Shown: positions 36,626-45,698 of the stretch, in pieces
How the letters are laid out: each line of letters starts with the position of its first letter
Position numbering within the stretch: position 1 is the first letter of the stretch
Assembly: GCF_001544455.2 (NCBI RefSeq)
Contig: NZ_FCOC02000004.1
Coordinates: 186,001 to 250,000 of the forward strand
DNA length: 64,000 bases
Direction: 5' to 3'
DNA from: Caballeronia sordidicola
GTDB taxonomy: Bacteria; Pseudomonadota; Gammaproteobacteria; Burkholderiales; Burkholderiaceae
Program-made: the position numbers and the translations under genes
The notes under the pieces: generated by a model
The model's input: the letters and a program-made list of their open reading frames with translations, nothing else
Told to the model about the DNA's origin: nothing
Databases searched by the model: none

Positions 36626-37074
36626 GCGGTTCTCCAGAAAAGTCGGGCGTCCGCAATTATGGCAATAGTTGGCGCAGGCGTTGGCCTCGTGTTTTTCGTC
36701 TCATCAGGGTAATTCCCAAGCGCTGGCGCGGGGTGCCGCGGCGACCGGTTGTAAGCTTTGGGCGCTTGTGCCGCAACACCTGCTCAATGCGCCGCAAACC
36801 GTTGATGCGCCTGAGATCATTGCTGTCAAAAGGAATGACGCGGACCAGCGCTGGGCCCATCCTGACGTCAATCTTTCGCGCCAAATCGTGCTGTAAGCAT
36901 AAATACGGCTGACTGTCATCCCGCGCCAAGCCGTCCTGCGTCGTATAAACTTGCGCCCGAACGCCTTCAGCGTCATTCGGGGCGTCATCTTATTGACCGG
37001 CATTCGTCCGGTTCAAGAGCGGCCGCAAGCCGCCGTTTTCGCCGTTTTCATTACGCGACAGGAGTCCAATCAGC
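36626..37074. other. intergenic region upstream of the alpha-ketoglutarate permease
   Basis: This gap of 449 bases lies between divergent genes. Short open frames in it have no ribosome-binding site or recognisable product, and I see no repeat or operator of note. AGGAG at 37057-37061 serves the downstream permease. Confidence 0.4.
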
Positions 37075-38370
37075 ATGGCCGAACTAGCCCTTTCCACATC
37101 AGCCGACACCCGGCGTCGCGTTCTTGCGATTGTCGGCGCGTCGTCGGGCAATCTCGTCGAATGGTTCGACTTCTATATTTACTCGTTCCTCGCGCTGTAC
37201 TTCGCGCCTGCTTTTTTCCCGAGCGGCAATTCGACCACGCAGTTGCTCAACACCGCCGGCGTGTTCGCCGCGGGTTTCCTGATGCGGCCTATCGGCGGCT
37301 GGATGTTCGGTCGGATCGCCGATAAACACGGCCGCCGCACGTCCATGATGATCTCCGTGCTGATGATGTGCGCGGGCTCGCTCGTGATCTGCTTCCTGCC
37401 GACGTATTCGAGCATTGGCGCATGGGCGCCGTTTTTCCTGTTGATCGCGCGGCTGTTCCAGGGTTTGTCGGTGGGTGGCGAGTACGGCACGAGCGCGACT
37501 TACATGAGTGAAGTGGCGCTGCAAGGGCGGCGGGGCTTTTTCGCATCGTTCCAGTACGTGACGCTGATTGGCGGCCAGCTTGCCGCGTTGCTGGTGCTCG
37601 TCATACTGCAACAAGTGCTGAGCGCGGAAGAGCTGAAAGCATGGGGATGGCGCATTCCGTTTGGCATCGGTGCGCTTGCGGCGCTGGTCTCGCTGTATCT
37701 GCGTAAATCACTCGATGAAACCACGACCGCCGAAACCCGCAAGCTGAAGGAAGCCGGCACGCTGCGCGGCCTCATGCAGCACAAGACCGCGTTTTTGACC
37801 GTGCTCGGTTTTACGGCCGGCGGATCGCTGATCTTCTACACGTTCACCACCTACATGCAGAAGTATCTGGTGAACACGGCGGGCATGCACGCCAAGACGG
37901 CGAGCAACATCATGACCGCCGCGCTGTTCGTCTACATGATCATGCAGCCGGCTTTCGGCGCGTTGTCGGACCGGATCGGCCGGCGGACGTCGATGATCTG
38001 GTTCGGCGCGCTTGCCACGCTCTGCACCGTGCCAATCCTGCATGCGCTGAAAGATGTCACGAGCCCGATCGTGGCGTTCGTGCTGGTCGTGATCGCGCTC
38101 GCGATCGTCAGCCTCTACACCTCGATCAGCGGCCTGATCAAGGCCGAGATGTTCCCCGCGGAAGTGCGGGCGCTGGGCGTGGGATTGTCGTATGCAGTGG
38201 CGAACGCCGTGTTCGGCGGCTCGGCAGAATATGTGGCGCTGTTTCTGAAATCCGTTGGCAGCGAGTCCACGTTCTATTGGTACGTGACAGCGCTGTGCGC
38301 GATTGCGGGAATCGTCTCGTTCCGGATGCGCGATTCGTCGAAGGAAGGCTATTTGCGCGACGTGCCTTGA
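37075..38370 (+). CDS. alpha-ketoglutarate/dicarboxylate-type MFS permease
   Basis: The 431-residue MFS protein of the metabolite:H+ symporter family starts with [20 protein letters not shown] and has [14 protein letters not shown] in loop 2-3 and [20 protein letters not shown] in TM4. These match KgtP. It imports alpha-ketoglutarate or a similar dicarboxylate with protons. Its stop lies within a 14-base tandem repeat, and a terminator follows. Confidence 0.88.
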   Translation: MAELALSTSADTRRRVLAIVGASSGNLVEWFDFYIYSFLALYFAPAFFPSGNSTTQLLNTAGVFAAGFLMRPIGGWMFGRIADKHGRRTSMMISVLMMCAGSLVICFLPTYSSIGAWAPFFLLIARLFQGLSVGGEYGTSATYMSEVALQGRRGFFASFQYVTLIGGQLAALLVLVILQQVLSAEELKAWGWRIPFGIGALAALVSLYLRKSLDETTTAETRKLKEAGTLRGLMQHKTAFLTVLGFTAGGSLIFYTFTTYMQKYLVNTAGMHAKTASNIMTAALFVYMIMQPAFGALSDRIGRRTSMIWFGALATLCTVPILHALKDVTSPIVAFVLVVIALAIVSLYTSISGLIKAEMFPAEVRALGVGLSYAVANAVFGGSAEYVALFLKSVGSESTFYWYVTALCAIAGIVSFRMRDSSKEGYLRDVP

Positions 38371-38396
38371 TCGACGTGCCTTGATCGACGTGCCTT
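38358..38396 (+). repeat. 14-base tandem repeat across the permease stop codon
   Basis: CGACGTGCCTTGAT occurs at 38358 and 38372, and its first 11 bases again at 38386. The stop codon TGA of the permease lies in the first copy. The array is consistent with a recent slippage duplication. Confidence 0.8.
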
Positions 38397-38426
38397 AACG
38401 AGCGGGTATTGAAGGATTCCGAAGGA

Positions 38427-38459
38427 AAGCGCCGGGCATCGTTGCCACGGCGCTTTTTT
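38427..38459 (+). terminator. rho-independent terminator after the permease gene
   Basis: AAGCGCCG and CGGCGCTT form an eight-base stem with a 13-base loop and run into six T. It lies between the permease and the convergent hipA gene. Confidence 0.75.
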
Positions 38460-39807
38460 ATTTCTCCGGCATGGCTTCGAGTGTGGCTGCCGCGCGGCGA
38501 AGCCCTTCGAAGATGCGATCGGAGACTTTGGCGGGGAAACCTTCCGGCAACTGCGCCGCCACTTGCTCGATCACGCGCGGCGTTTCTTCGATCAGGCGGC
38601 GGATGATCGGCTCTGCATTGCTGCCGTACGAACACCTTGGCGCCATTGCGTTGAAGTGCCGGCGCTGGATATCGCGAATAGCATAGTGACGATGCTTGCC
38701 TGCCACGGCCATCGCCAGTTTCGCCTTGAACCACGACCATTGGCTCGCGCCCTTGCCTTCCACCGGCCAGATCGACATGACGTCGTAGAGCGGCGTCAAT
38801 CTGAACTGTCCGCGCGGTAGAAGCCGAATGCTGAAATTTTTCGCGTGGCCGTCGGGTGCGGCGAGCAACCAGAAAAGAATCTGCGCGGTCAGCAAGGTTT
38901 CGATGTCGTCACTGGCCTCGTTGGATTGCTGGAGCACGCGGGCCAGATCGATCACGCCCGGACCGCCTTCGTTCTCGTATTTCTTGTGCGAAGGCAGCCC
39001 CATCACCTGACAGAAATCTTCTTGCGGAAGCCGCAGCAGCCATTTGCCGCTCGAATGCATCTGGCGATCAAAGCGCTTCACGCTCAGCACGCGCTGCTTG
39101 CCGAATGTCTCGATACTCGTTTCAGCGACCGGCAAACCGTACGCGCGCAATAGATGCATGCACAGCCATTCGTTCTCGATGGATGTTGTCAGATCCGCGC
39201 GCCGGTTTCCAACCAGGCCGAGCGGAAGCTTCAGGATATGCGTGGTTGGCGTCGCGCCATGGGGTTTCATCCACTGGCCTTCGTGCCAGAGCAGCGCGGT
39301 CTTTTCCTGCGCGCCGGCAAGCGAGATCCGGAAATCGTCTTCGTCGTCCTGAGCACCGAAAGTGAAGCTGCCCGCTGTCTGGGTCAGCAAGGCATCGATC
39401 TCAGGTTCGGTCAGCGGCGTTCCATCGATTTGTTCAACGCCGACCGGTTCTTCATCGATGCCCAGAAGCTGGACCGCGCCCACACAATCACGCCCGATTG
39501 CCTGCAGCAGATCGAACGTATCGAGCGTCCCGGTCCGGAAACGCCGGCCGATGCGTTGCCGGATGGCTTCACTGTCGGGCAGCAGGTTATCGAAGTAGTT
39601 CAGCACGCGCTCGCCCTTGAGCGGGGCGTTGTCGATTGGGATGGGAAGCGAAAGCGACAACGGCCGGCCGATGTTGGACGTGGTCCAGGCCGGGTCGTAC
39701 TCGAACTCCATGGGCCCGCGAGTGGGAATCCGCCAGACGCCCACGCGCACGCCGTTGGCCCATACGGACAACGCCCGGGAATGCGCCTTGCGCCCGGTCG
39801 TTACCAT
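38458..39807 (-). CDS. hipA: HipA-type serine/threonine kinase toxin
   Basis: The 449-residue protein has a HipA N1 domain (residues 10-110, with GRPLSLSLPI and YFDNLLPDSEAIRQRIGRRF) and a PI3/4-kinase-like core. The ATP-loop RISLAGAQEKTALLW is near residue 162, the catalytic Asp and Asn are in LLAAPDGHAKNFS, and the metal-binding Asp is in YDVMS. In E. coli, HipA phosphorylates glutamyl-tRNA synthetase and induces persistence. It overlaps the upstream hipB gene by seven bases and is therefore co-translated with it. Confidence 0.9.
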   Translation of the reverse strand: MVTTGRKAHSRALSVWANGVRVGVWRIPTRGPMEFEYDPAWTTSNIGRPLSLSLPIPIDNAPLKGERVLNYFDNLLPDSEAIRQRIGRRFRTGTLDTFDLLQAIGRDCVGAVQLLGIDEEPVGVEQIDGTPLTEPEIDALLTQTAGSFTFGAQDDEDDFRISLAGAQEKTALLWHEGQWMKPHGATPTTHILKLPLGLVGNRRADLTTSIENEWLCMHLLRAYGLPVAETSIETFGKQRVLSVKRFDRQMHSSGKWLLRLPQEDFCQVMGLPSHKKYENEGGPGVIDLARVLQQSNEASDDIETLLTAQILFWLLAAPDGHAKNFSIRLLPRGQFRLTPLYDVMSIWPVEGKGASQWSWFKAKLAMAVAGKHRHYAIRDIQRRHFNAMAPRCSYGSNAEPIIRRLIEETPRVIEQVAAQLPEGFPAKVSDRIFEGLRRAAATLEAMPEK

Positions 39808-40058
39808 TCCGGTGTGGAATCGAAAGATGGTTCAGGGGTGGCGTCCCTGTCCTGCACTTGCAGTTGCAGGCCGTACGCGCCGAAAAGCGCAAGCAGCTGG
39901 TCAAGCGTCAGTGCGCCTGAATTTCCTTCGAGCGTTGAGATGCGGCTTTGGCTTACGCCAATACGCATGGCGGCTTCAGCCTGAGTAAGGCCTGCGCGCC
40001 GTCTTCCCGCTGCCATGATTTCGCCCAGTTGGTGAGGTGTAGCGATAGTCTGCCGCAT
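39801..40058 (-). CDS. hipB: HipB-type antitoxin, XRE-family repressor
   Basis: The 85-residue protein carries an XRE helix-turn-helix at about residues 10-65 (RRRAGLTQAEAAMRIGVSQS, then RISTLEG) and a short C-terminal tail (QLQVQDRD onwards) suitable for contacting HipA. It should neutralise HipA and repress the operon through the palindrome immediately upstream. Confidence 0.9.
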   Translation of the reverse strand: MRQTIATPHQLGEIMAAGRRRAGLTQAEAAMRIGVSQSRISTLEGNSGALTLDQLLALFGAYGLQLQVQDRDATPEPSFDSTPEW

Positions 40059-40063
40059 GGCTA

Positions 40064-40110
40064 TTTATCTGTGACACGAATAAAGAAATTTTATTCGTGT
40101 CACAGATAAA
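40064..40110. promoter_or_regulatory. hipBA operator: perfect 21-base inverted repeat
   Basis: The arms at 40064-40084 and 40090-40110 are perfect reverse complements (start TTTATCTGTGACACGA), separated by five bases. The left arm begins six bases upstream of the hipB start. Further weaker symmetric sites follow: ATTCGTTTAACGAAT at 40119-40133 and a degenerate pair near 40141-40190. The arrangement fits cooperative autorepression by HipB. Confidence 0.8.
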
Positions 40111-40116
40111 CGTCAA
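40088..40116 (-). promoter_or_regulatory. hipBA promoter
   Basis: On the minus strand TTGACG (40111-40116) and TAAAAT (40088-40093) are separated by exactly 17 bases. The right arm of the operator fills the spacer, so HipB binding would exclude RNA polymerase. Confidence 0.75.
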
Positions 40117-40483
40117 ATATTCGTTTAACGAATAAAAGCAAAATATCTCTGATGCGAATAATTGCAATTTATTTGTATTGCAGATATCAGCAAGATGGCA
40201 TGGATGCGTCGTGTGCATGGCGAATGGCGGGACTCAGGAAGCACCAGCCGCGGAAAATCCGTCAAATTGACCGGTTTTCGATGATTCCGCGGGTTTTCAC
40301 GCTTCTTCAGACAAAACGCAGGTTATTGAGATGACGGTAAGATGCGGTCAGATGCCCACCCGGCGACGCCATCGACCATGATGCGGCGCGCCGTTGCAAG
40401 GACGGGCTCGCCAGGACCCGAGCGTCGAGCGCATGTGCCCCGCTGCGCGACGCTTGCGAGTCCGTCTGCTTGGAGACTAGCCC

Positions 40484-41140
40484 ATGGAAGATTTCGATGA
40501 AACGTTGTACGTTGTGTGGCGAGCCAACTTGAACGTGCTGGCGGGTTCTCCCGCTGGCGGTGCGCGGATTGCGCGCATGATGAGTTTTTCGCCGTCGCAC
40601 ATGAAGCTGATCCTGGCCGGCAGGCGCGATTTCAGCGAAGAGTTTATCCGCGGCGTGGAAACGGTGACCGGCCTGCCGCCGCGCTGGATGGACGACCGCC
40701 ACGACCGGCGCGACATTCCGCCTGAAACGCAACGCGCGATGGATGAAGAAGCGCCTGCCGCGATTTTTCGCGGCAATGCGCATCCGGCGCCCAAACGGCC
40801 CGTACTGCGTGGACCTGAACCGCTGCTGTCGCAGACAGAAGCGACCCGGCGCATTGCCGACCAGGCATTGCAGCAAGGCGAGACGTTACGCCGCGACCAG
40901 ATTTTCAGGCGCAACCGCGATCTGCTTCTCACCGACTTGCGTCGCGTGGAGCGGCAATTGTCCATGGTGCAACTCGAGAACATCAATGCGCGAGCGGAGG
41001 ACCTGCGTGCGTCGGGCAAGCTGGATGATCCCGTACGCGCCGATCTTGCGGGGCGTATCGAGCAGATCGACAAACACCGGGCAATGCTTATGCAGCACGT
41101 CGAAAAACTGGCGACGCTGTTGACCGGTCTCGAAGATTAG
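40484..41140 (+). CDS. hypothetical protein with HTH-like head and coiled-coil tail
   Basis: The 218-residue protein starts MEDFDETLYVVWRANLNVLA. A segment at about residues 24-68 (MMSFSPSHMKLILAGRRDFS, GLPPRWMD) has the spacing of an XRE-type helix-turn-helix. After a Pro/Arg-rich linker the C-terminal half is a long amphipathic helix rich in Arg/Glu/Leu (about 115-215). It may be a DNA-binding regulator. GGAG precedes the ATG. I do not recognise a named family. Confidence 0.65.
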   Translation: MEDFDETLYVVWRANLNVLAGSPAGGARIARMMSFSPSHMKLILAGRRDFSEEFIRGVETVTGLPPRWMDDRHDRRDIPPETQRAMDEEAPAAIFRGNAHPAPKRPVLRGPEPLLSQTEATRRIADQALQQGETLRRDQIFRRNRDLLLTDLRRVERQLSMVQLENINARAEDLRASGKLDDPVRADLAGRIEQIDKHRAMLMQHVEKLATLLTGLED

Positions 41141-41147
41141 CGCCCTG

Positions 41148-41318
41148 CTATTGCGACGGATTTTTGTGCGGCCCGGAGTCGTGATCCACCGAAATGGCGA
41201 CCGGGTCGCTTGCGGGGAAGCTGTCATCGAGCGCTTCGTCAAGCGCCGCCTCTCTATTGTCGGCGTCCGGGGGCGTTTGATCCGGCTCTCGATTCGGTTT
41301 TGCTTTCGGTTGCGACAT
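41148..41318 (-). CDS. small hypothetical protein
   Basis: The 56-residue product, from the ATG at 41318 with a TAGGAG site, is polar. Its core ALDEALDDSFPASDPVAIS I have the impression of seeing in many short proteobacterial proteins, without a known function. Convergent with the preceding gene. Confidence 0.65.
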   Translation of the reverse strand: MSQPKAKPNREPDQTPPDADNREAALDEALDDSFPASDPVAISVDHDSGPHKNPSQ

Positions 41319-41350
41319 GACGGCTCCTAGTGTGAACCAGCAGGGTTTCA

Positions 41351-42409
41351 CTATAGCGGTTCTGTCACGCCATGCACTGCGCGATAAGCCGTCGGCCGCA
41401 CGCCCGTCCACTTCTTGAACGCACGGCGAAACGCGCTCGGTTCGGCGAACCCGAGCGCATGCGAGATTTCCGCGATGGTCTCGGCCGTATCGGCGAGACG
41501 TGCAATGGCGAGATCCCGCCGCAATGCATCGCGAATGGTTTGATAAGTCGTGCCCTCCTGCCTGAGACGCCGGCGCAGCGTGGCTTCAGCCATGTTCAGC
41601 GTTGCCGCGAGCCGCTCGCTATCCGGCCAGTCGCCGGGCGGTGTTTCCCGCAATTCACGACGAATCCGCGCCGCAAGCGAATCCGTATTGCGATACTTCA
41701 CGATGAAATTCGCGGGCGCTTCACGCAGGAAGACCTTGAGCGTGGCGCTTGTCTGGACCGGCCTCAAGCGCGCGCAATCCGGCGCGAGATCAACGTACGA
41801 CACAGCTTGCCCAAAGCGCATGTCGTCGCAGAACATCAGCCGGTACTCGTCGGCGGCGCGCGGTTCGGGGCAGCGCAAACTTGCGGCGAGGATGGGAATA
41901 CGCCGCCCCAGGAGCCAGCACAACAGGCCGTAGATCATGATGAACGCGGTCGCGTAGGCGAACATCGGACGCGGAGTGTTGCTGTTGGAATCGACGAGGC
42001 GGATCCTTACGTGCGTCGCGCCGACTTCGAACTCGCAGCGCAAGTCGTCCAGCACCAGCCGCAAGAACCCGGCAATGCGTGCGAGCGCTTGAGCGCCATC
42101 GCGCGAATCGAGCGCGGCGTGACAGAGGAGCGCGAAGCTGCCTCGGCGCATTGGATGACTGTCCTGGCCGAAGAATTCGTCGTCGAGCGCGTCGGCAATG
42201 GCGCTCCACAGGCGCCCGTATTGCGCCGCCGACACGCGCGCGAGCGGCGCCGCGAGCGCTGCGCTCTGAATGCCCGCTTGTTCAAGCAACGCACTGCGCG
42301 GGAGTCCGCGACGCCCGGCGCAACGCAGGGCTTCTTCGACGAAATCAACCGCGATGGTCCCGCGTTCACCGCTTTCGCGGCGCGGCGTCCTGGACGCGGA
42401 CGGCGCCAT
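41351..42409 (-). CDS. AraC-family transcriptional regulator (OruR/ArgR-like type)
   Basis: The 352-residue protein has an N-terminal effector domain of the arabinose-binding-like type (residues 20-210, with SALLEQAGIQ and RCEFEVGATHVRIRL) and a C-terminal double helix-turn-helix (ATLRRRLRQEGTTYQTIRDA and IAEISHALGFAEPSAFRRAF). It is divergent from the acyl-CoA dehydrogenase gene and probably regulates it. The ATG at 42409 is preferred to an upstream TTG because CAGGG lies before it. Confidence 0.85.
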   Translation of the reverse strand: MAPSASRTPRRESGERGTIAVDFVEEALRCAGRRGLPRSALLEQAGIQSAALAAPLARVSAAQYGRLWSAIADALDDEFFGQDSHPMRRGSFALLCHAALDSRDGAQALARIAGFLRLVLDDLRCEFEVGATHVRIRLVDSNSNTPRPMFAYATAFIMIYGLLCWLLGRRIPILAASLRCPEPRAADEYRLMFCDDMRFGQAVSYVDLAPDCARLRPVQTSATLKVFLREAPANFIVKYRNTDSLAARIRRELRETPPGDWPDSERLAATLNMAEATLRRRLRQEGTTYQTIRDALRRDLAIARLADTAETIAEISHALGFAEPSAFRRAFKKWTGVRPTAYRAVHGVTEPL

Positions 42410-42600
42410 GGCACCCTGCGCGCGCGAATCTTTTAGCCGTGGTTTTTCCGTGGTTCGGGTAGTCACTGGTGGCAAAATCGCTCAGGAAGCTTGATCGTTT
42501 CAGGCATCGCCGGGGCAGATTGCAGCGCCTACACTCCGGGGCGATGGCGCGGCATTTCAAGCGCGCGCTTTTCCAAGTATTCCACACGAGCCAGACCGCC

Positions 42601-43737
42601 ATGATCGACAGTTTCCTCACCGATGACCAACGCATGATCCGCGACGCCGCGCGCGACTTCGCCACCGAGGTGCTTGCGCCGCACGCGGGTGAATGGGACC
42701 GCGCCGCGCGTCTGCCCGACGAGGTCGTGCGGCAACTCGGCGAACTCGGACTGCTGGGCATGATCGTTCCGGCGGAATGGGGCGGTACGTTCAGCGACTA
42801 TGTGGCGTACGCGCTCGCCATTGAAGAGATCGCGGCCGGATGTGCGTCATGCTCAACGTTGATGGCCGTGCACAACTCGGTGGGTTGCGGTCCCATACTC
42901 GCATTCGGCACCGACGCGCAGAAAGCCGAGTATCTGCCGAAACTGGCAACCGGGGAGATGATCGGCGCGTTTTGCCTGACTGAGCCGCAGGCTGGATCGG
43001 AAGCGAACAACCTGAAGACGCGCGCGGTCGAACGGGATGGCCAGTGGGTGTTGTCGGGCGCGAAGCAGTTCACTACCAACGGCGCGCGCGCCGGCATGGC
43101 GATTGTCTTTGCGGTTACGGATCCGGAACTTGGAAAGAAAGGCTTGTCGGCGTTTATCGTGCCGGCGGACACACCCGGTTTCAACGTCGGCCGGCCCGAA
43201 CACAAGATGGGCATCCGCGCCTCCGATACCTGCCCGATAACCCTCGACGACTGCACGATTCCCGCGGCCAACCTGCTGGGGGCGCGTGGCGAGGGCCTGA
43301 AGATCGCGCTGGCGAATCTGGAAGGAGGCCGCATTGGTATTGCCGCGCAGGCGGTGGGTATTGCGCGTGCCGCGTTCGACGCCGCTCGGACTTATTCGCA
43401 TGAGCGGGTCCAATTCGGCAAGCCGATCAAGGACCATCAGTCGGTCGCCAATTTTCTCGCCGATATGCAGACCAGCCTCAACGCCGCTCGCCTCCTGGTG
43501 CTGCATGCAGCGCGCATGCGTACCGAGGGCTTGCCGTGTTTGAGCGAGGCTTCGCAAGCGAAGCTGTTTGCATCGGAGATGGCGGAGCGTGTTTGCTCGC
43601 AAGCCATCCAGATTCATGGGGGGTATGGCTATCTGGAGGACTATCCGGTAGAACGCCATTACCGCGATGCGCGTATCACGCAGATCTACGAAGGCACGAG
43701 CGAAGTGCAGCGCATGGTAATAGCGCGGCAACTTTGA
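42601..43737 (+). CDS. short/branched-chain acyl-CoA dehydrogenase
   Basis: The 378-residue flavoenzyme is of canonical acyl-CoA dehydrogenase length. The motifs [20 protein letters not shown] (about residue 120), [40 protein letters not shown] and [15 protein letters not shown] are seen, with the catalytic Glu in YEGTSEV. It oxidises an acyl-CoA to the enoyl-CoA and passes electrons to ETF. It is similar to isobutyryl-CoA dehydrogenases. The AraC-type regulator is divergent. Confidence 0.88.
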   Translation: MIDSFLTDDQRMIRDAARDFATEVLAPHAGEWDRAARLPDEVVRQLGELGLLGMIVPAEWGGTFSDYVAYALAIEEIAAGCASCSTLMAVHNSVGCGPILAFGTDAQKAEYLPKLATGEMIGAFCLTEPQAGSEANNLKTRAVERDGQWVLSGAKQFTTNGARAGMAIVFAVTDPELGKKGLSAFIVPADTPGFNVGRPEHKMGIRASDTCPITLDDCTIPAANLLGARGEGLKIALANLEGGRIGIAAQAVGIARAAFDAARTYSHERVQFGKPIKDHQSVANFLADMQTSLNAARLLVLHAARMRTEGLPCLSEASQAKLFASEMAERVCSQAIQIHGGYGYLEDYPVERHYRDARITQIYEGTSEVQRMVIARQL

Positions 43738-43740
43738 ATG

Positions 43741-43880
43741 ACCGGGAAATTCGGAACTTCGTTCTTTGGTCTCCCGGAAATGCTCACCGTGGACTCCCGT
43801 GAAAGCTCACTGTCGACACCCGGCTCACTCCCGTACATCCTCACCGGTCACTTCCCGCAGACCCTCACCTTTGTGCTTGA
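43741..43880. other. cluster of CTCAC boxes, possible IS-end relic
   Basis: CTCAC occurs at 43783, 43806, 43824, 43840 and 43864, several times next to ACTCCCG or ACTTCCCG. Such repeated boxes resemble the multiple terminal repeats of some IS21-type elements, but no transposase gene remains nearby. The meaning is uncertain. Confidence 0.3.
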
Positions 43881-43901
43881 TATGTAAGCCATGTCAGCCA
43901 A

Positions 43902-43934
43902 AAAACCCCGCGCCGTGGACGGACGCGGGGTTTT
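43902..43934. terminator. bidirectional rho-independent terminator
   Basis: AAAACCCCGCG and CGCGGGGTTTT form an 11-base stem with an 11-base loop. It ends the DUF4148 gene on the minus strand and can also act in the other direction. Confidence 0.85.
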
Positions 43935-43953
43935 GGCGCTCCGCGATTAACAG

Positions 43954-44265
43954 TTACGGACGGTTGTAATCGGCGGGATTTGCCGCTGCCGCCACAGGTG
44001 CTCCCGACGCCGACGTGCCGCTCACCGACGGACCGTAGCTGCCTTGCGCAACACCGTCTTGCGCAGCAACCCGTCTTTCGGCTGCCTGAATATTCGCCGG
44101 ATATTGCGTGCGATCCGATGCCGGGTTGTAGCCCGCCTGTTCCAGCTGAACCAGCTCGCCGCGAACCTGGGCGCGCGTGACCGCGTTGTTGCTCTGAGCA
44201 AACGCGAAGCTCGGTGCAGCCAATGCAGAAGCGATGACAACTGCAGGGATAAGTGCCTTGAACAT
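43954..44265 (-). CDS. DUF4148 domain-containing secreted protein
   Basis: The 103-residue protein has a signal peptide (MFKALIPAVVIASALAAPSF, then AFA). The DUF4148 core VTRAQVRGELVQLEQAGYNP and YPANIQAAERRVAAQ follows. This domain is almost limited to Burkholderiales, where many paralogues occur; function is unknown. It supports the taxonomic assignment of the window. Confidence 0.9.
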   Translation of the reverse strand: MFKALIPAVVIASALAAPSFAFAQSNNAVTRAQVRGELVQLEQAGYNPASDRTQYPANIQAAERRVAAQDGVAQGSYGPSVSGTSASGAPVAAAANPADYNRP

Positions 44266-44489
44266 GGTGAATCTCCAGTCTGGTTATCGACTACGAAGCG
44301 TGCGTCGCCGGTGCTCCGATGAACTGAGGCTTGATCGGCATCGCCTGTTTCGATCCGTGGAACGATCTTATTCCCCGATGCTCTAGGTAAAAACCCTTAA
44401 ATCGTAAATACACTGTTGTGCCCTGACGAATAACTGATCGCATCTGTCCGCCGCGCTGGACGAGCGGTGTGCGAGCGCGTCGCGTTTAT

Positions 44490-44506
44490 GGGGAACCCTT
44501 TTCCCC
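44490..44506. promoter_or_regulatory. palindrome GGGGAA-N5-TTCCCC upstream of the first old yellow enzyme gene
   Basis: GGGGAA at 44490-44495 and TTCCCC at 44501-44506 are separated by five bases, 77 bases before the ATG at 44583. The same 6-5-6 palindrome is found upstream of the second old yellow enzyme gene (46800-46816). Confidence 0.6.
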
Positions 44507-44582
44507 TCGAGCGGCTATACGCTTCATTGCGTCGCGGGAAGGGTGACTTCCTGCATCCATCGTTCAAGATCAGGAGGTCGTC

Positions 44583-45690
44583 ATGTCGAAGCTATTTTCC
44601 CCATTCAGACTTGGCCGTCATGAACTCGCGCATCGCGTGGTGCTTGCGCCCATGACACGTTTGCGTTCAGATCCGGACGACAGTCCGAGCGAGATGATGG
44701 TCGAGTACTACAGCCAGCGTGCATCGGCGCGCGCGCTGCTGATCACGGAGTCGTCGCACGTGCTGAAGAGCGGGCGCGGTTATGCGGGCGGTCCGGGAAT
44801 CTACGAAGACCACCATGTTCAAGGCCTGGAAAAAGATCGCCGATGCCGTCCACGCAAAAGGCGCACGCATCTTCATGCAGCTCGTGCACGACGGCCGCCA
44901 GTCGCATGTCGACCTGACCGGCGGTACACCGCCCATCGCGCCATCCGAAGTGCCATTCGAAGGACGCGCGCTGACGCAGGACGGATGGGTGCCGGTATCG
45001 ATGCATCGGGCCGTGGGTATCGAAGAAATTCCGGCGCTCGTCGAGGCCTTTCGCAAAGGCGCGCAACGTGCGCTGGCGGCGGGATTCGACGGCGTCGAGA
45101 TTCATAGTGCCAACGGTTATCTCATTGATACCTTCCTGCAAGACGGCACCAACAAGCGGACCGATGCCTACGGTGGCCCGGTCGAAAACCGTGCGCGCTT
45201 CCTGCTCGAAGTCACTGAAGCGGTGAGCTCGGTGTGGGGCGCCGATCGCGTGGGCGTACGCGTGTCGCCGAGCGGTCAGTGGGGCGAAATCTCCGATAGC
45301 AACCCCGAGGCCACTTTCGGCTACGTAGCCACACAGTTGAACCGGTTCGGTTTGGCCTATCTGCATATCATCGAACCGCGTGTGAAGGGCGTCGAAACGC
45401 TGCACGAGGGCCAGGCGCCGGTTGCCTCGGTGTTCTTGCGCAAACTGTTCAAGGGTCCGATTATCGCGGCGGGAGGATTTGACGGCGATGGCGCGGAAGC
45501 GCTCCTGCAAAAGGGCGATGCAGACTTGGTCGCATTCGGGCGCTGGTTTGCTTCGAACCCCGACCTGCCGAAACGGCTCAAGTACGGCTTGCCGTTGAAC
45601 GGCTATGACCGCTCGGCCTTCTGGGGCGGCACGGAAAAGGGCTATACCGACTATCCGTTTTATGAGGACGAAGCCATGGCTTGTGCGTGA
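44583..45690 (+). pseudogene. old yellow enzyme (NADH:flavin oxidoreductase), frameshifted
   Basis: From the ATG at 44583, preceded by AGGAGG, the frame reads MSKLFSPFRLGRHELAHRVV up to GGPGIYEDHHVQ. The homologous continuation AWKKIADAVHAKGARIF is in the +1 frame from about 44823 and runs to 45690. Removing one A from CAAGG at 44820-44824 restores V-Q-A-W-K-K and a 368-residue protein. Catalytic His and Asn (VEIHSANGYLIDTF) are kept. Intact enzymes use NADPH and FMN to reduce activated alkenes and nitro compounds. The change may be a true lesion or a sequencing error. Confidence 0.8.
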
Positions 45691-45698
45691 TCGGCGGT

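Noticed and set aside
36657..36929. A 90-codon minus-strand frame upstream of the alpha-ketoglutarate-type permease
   Set aside because: It is Arg-rich with no ribosome-binding site and no recognisable product; I considered a transposase remnant but could not support it.
40152..40334. A 60-codon plus-strand frame next to the hip operator
   Set aside because: No ribosome-binding site, and it lies over the operator array; the composition is not gene-like.
44782..45690. The old yellow enzyme body as an independent gene starting at 44782
   Set aside because: The first residues are not family-like, and the missing N-terminal strand is present in the preceding frame, so a frameshift explains it better.
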